6,353 nucleotides of DNA from Aquitalea sp. (GTDB taxonomy: Bacteria; Pseudomonadota; Gammaproteobacteria; Burkholderiales; Chromobacteriaceae). The position numbers and the translations under genes were made by a program. Location of the stretch: positions 1 to 6,353 of the forward strand of contig JAFANL010000177.1 of NCBI GenBank assembly GCA_019232735.1, in the 5' to 3' direction. The notes below the pieces were generated by a model. That model was not told the origin of the DNA and searched no databases. It saw only the letters and a program-made list of their open reading frames with translations. Below, one piece after another: positions 5,498 to 6,353 of this stretch (the first letter of the stretch is position 1; each line of letters begins with the position of its first letter).

Positions 5498-6214
5498 TCA
5501 GGGCGGTGGTAATGAAAACGTGATCGGCACCAGCAAGCTGGACTCGATGGCGACGCCATCTTGGCGGGCGGGCTGAAAACGCCAGGCGGCCACGGCTTGT
5601 CGTGCGGCTTCATCCAGCCGTCGGCTATGGCTGCTGCTGACAAGGTCGACTTGCAAGGCACGGCCCTGGGAGCTGACGCGCACCCGTAGCTGTACCCGCC
5701 CTTGCTCGCCCAGTTCACGGGAACGTTCGGGGTACGGAGGCTCGGGATTGTGCAGATAGGTGCTGCGGTATAAGGCGGCTTGATTGTCCCCTGGGCTGCT
5801 GGAGGGCGATGGGGCGGCAGGGCTCATGCCATTGGCCGTGGCTGTCGCGACCTCGGTGCTGCTGCTGTTCTTGGCTGGTGTCGGGTTGGGGACAAGCGCT
5901 GTGGGGTTGGTGACTGCAACCGCTTTGTTCTGCAGCAGCGGCTTGCCCTGCAGGGGCGGTCGGAGCGCGGTGGTCGAGGGTTGGCGCCTTGGGCTTTGCA
6001 CTGCTTGCGCTCTGTTTTCCGGAGGCGAGGCATTGGCCATGCCGGCAGGTCGCAAGTGCAATTGCAGGCTGGGGCTGGCTGGTTGTGACGGAGTCTGCTG
6101 CATGGCGGATGAGCAGGCCAGCAAGACCAGATGCACCAGGCCCGACAGCAACAGGAAACCTGCCAGCGTGTAGCGCGGCAAGCGGGGGGTGGGTCGAGGC
6201 CAATTCGGGTGCAT
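5498..6214 (-). CDS. tonB: TonB-type energy transducer
   Basis: TonB spans the periplasm and passes proton-motive energy from ExbB-ExbD in the inner membrane to outer-membrane receptors for iron-siderophore, heme or vitamin B12 uptake. The 238-residue product has a short basic N-terminus and one membrane helix (about residues 16-36) that keeps the functional SxxxH motif (S24, H28). It has a long Ser/Pro/Ala/Thr-rich periplasmic linker (about 38-148) and a C-terminal TonB domain (about 153-236) with EPPYPERSRELGEQGRVQLRV, then DEAARQAVAAWRFQPA and a final strand LLVPITFSL. The linker lacks the Glu-Pro/Lys-Pro repeats of E. coli TonB, so it may belong to a variant subgroup. No exbB or exbD is visible nearby. 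The ATG follows the stop of the upstream membrane-protein gene by 6 bp, implying co-transcription with possible translational coupling; no strong Shine-Dalgarno is seen. The receptor served is unknown. Confidence 0.9.
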   Translation of the reverse strand: MHPNWPRPTPRLPRYTLAGFLLLSGLVHLVLLACSSAMQQTPSQPASPSLQLHLRPAGMANASPPENRAQAVQSPRRQPSTTALRPPLQGKPLLQNKAVAVTNPTALVPNPTPAKNSSSTEVATATANGMSPAAPSPSSSPGDNQAALYRSTYLHNPEPPYPERSRELGEQGRVQLRVRVSSQGRALQVDLVSSSHSRRLDEAARQAVAAWRFQPARQDGVAIESSLLVPITFSLPPP

Positions 6215-6220
6215 GGCGGA

Positions 6221-6353
6221 TCAGCAGCGCATGTTGGCGGCCGGGCGTGCGTACTGCCACCAGGCTACCACCATGGAGACCAGATAAAAGACCAGGAAGA
6301 GCAGGAAGGCCGGAACGAAACTGGAAAACCAGTCCAGCGCGCTGCCAAATGCC
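6221..6353 (-). CDS. Unrecognised membrane protein, C-terminal 43 residues (5' end outside window)
   Basis: A minus-strand frame is open from the window edge (first complete codon ends at 6352) to a TGA at 6221-6223, giving 43 residues that end a longer protein. It contains one strongly hydrophobic helix (FVPAFLLFLVFYLVSMVVAW, about residues 12-31 of the fragment) followed by a short tail, WWQYARPAANMRC. The tail after the helix is Arg-containing, suggesting that the C-terminus faces the cytoplasm. It lies 6 bp before tonB on the same strand, so the two genes are probably in one operon. It does not match an ExbB or ExbD C-terminus that I recognise. The family cannot be named from this piece, and part of the call rests on the tight spacing and the hydrophobic pattern. 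Confidence 0.6.
   Translation of the reverse strand, partial: AFGSALDWFSSFVPAFLLFLVFYLVSMVVAWWQYARPAANMRC

Noticed and set aside
1..6353. Neisseria-type DNA uptake sequence repeats.
   Set aside because: No copy of the GCCGTCTGAA core or its complement was found when reading the window.

Overview
The window is dense, moderately GC-rich DNA with short intergenic gaps. It reads like the chromosome of a Gram-negative betaproteobacterium, most likely of the order Neisseriales (Chromobacterium/Vogesella/Aquitalea-like). That placement is an inference from protein character, the zipA-ligA gene pair and overall composition; no database search was run. No mobile element, CRISPR array, rRNA, tRNA or other RNA gene was recognised.

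Left part (1-3012, all minus strand). Read in the direction of transcription, this holds moaA (molybdenum cofactor biosynthesis), zipA (FtsZ membrane anchor) and the 5' portion of ligA (NAD-dependent DNA ligase, cut by the window edge at base 1). zipA and ligA are a familiar neighbour pair in betaproteobacteria. A perfect 7-bp hairpin with a T-run sits between them and could end or attenuate zipA transcription just before ligA. A TATACT box in the moaA-zipA gap suggests zipA has its own promoter.

Middle part (3013-5482). A 255-bp divergent control region separates moaA from a plus-strand, tightly packed four-gene unit: a MarR-family regulator, a four-helix cytochrome b561, and two different YceI-family exported lipid-binding proteins. 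marR and the cytochrome gene overlap by 14 bp, the next gaps are 25 and 20 bp, and a strong hairpin terminator closes the unit. The control region holds a sigma70-type promoter whose spacer and -10 box are covered by a TAGTTC-N6-GAACTA inverted repeat, an arrangement expected of an autorepressed MarR operon. A second palindrome with 9-bp arms lies just upstream. A b561 cytochrome next to a YceI protein is known from the E. coli yceJ-yceI pair; the added regulator and second YceI make this a candidate self-regulated envelope redox or isoprenoid/quinone module.

Right part (5483-6353, minus strand). A TonB-type energy transducer gene converges on the four-gene unit and shares its terminator. It is preceded, 6 bp away, by the 3' end of an unrecognised membrane-protein gene that runs off the window. 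No exbB or exbD is visible.

Most of the window is ordinary core-genome content. The part most worth a second look is the MarR-b561-YceI-YceI unit and its two-palindrome control region.
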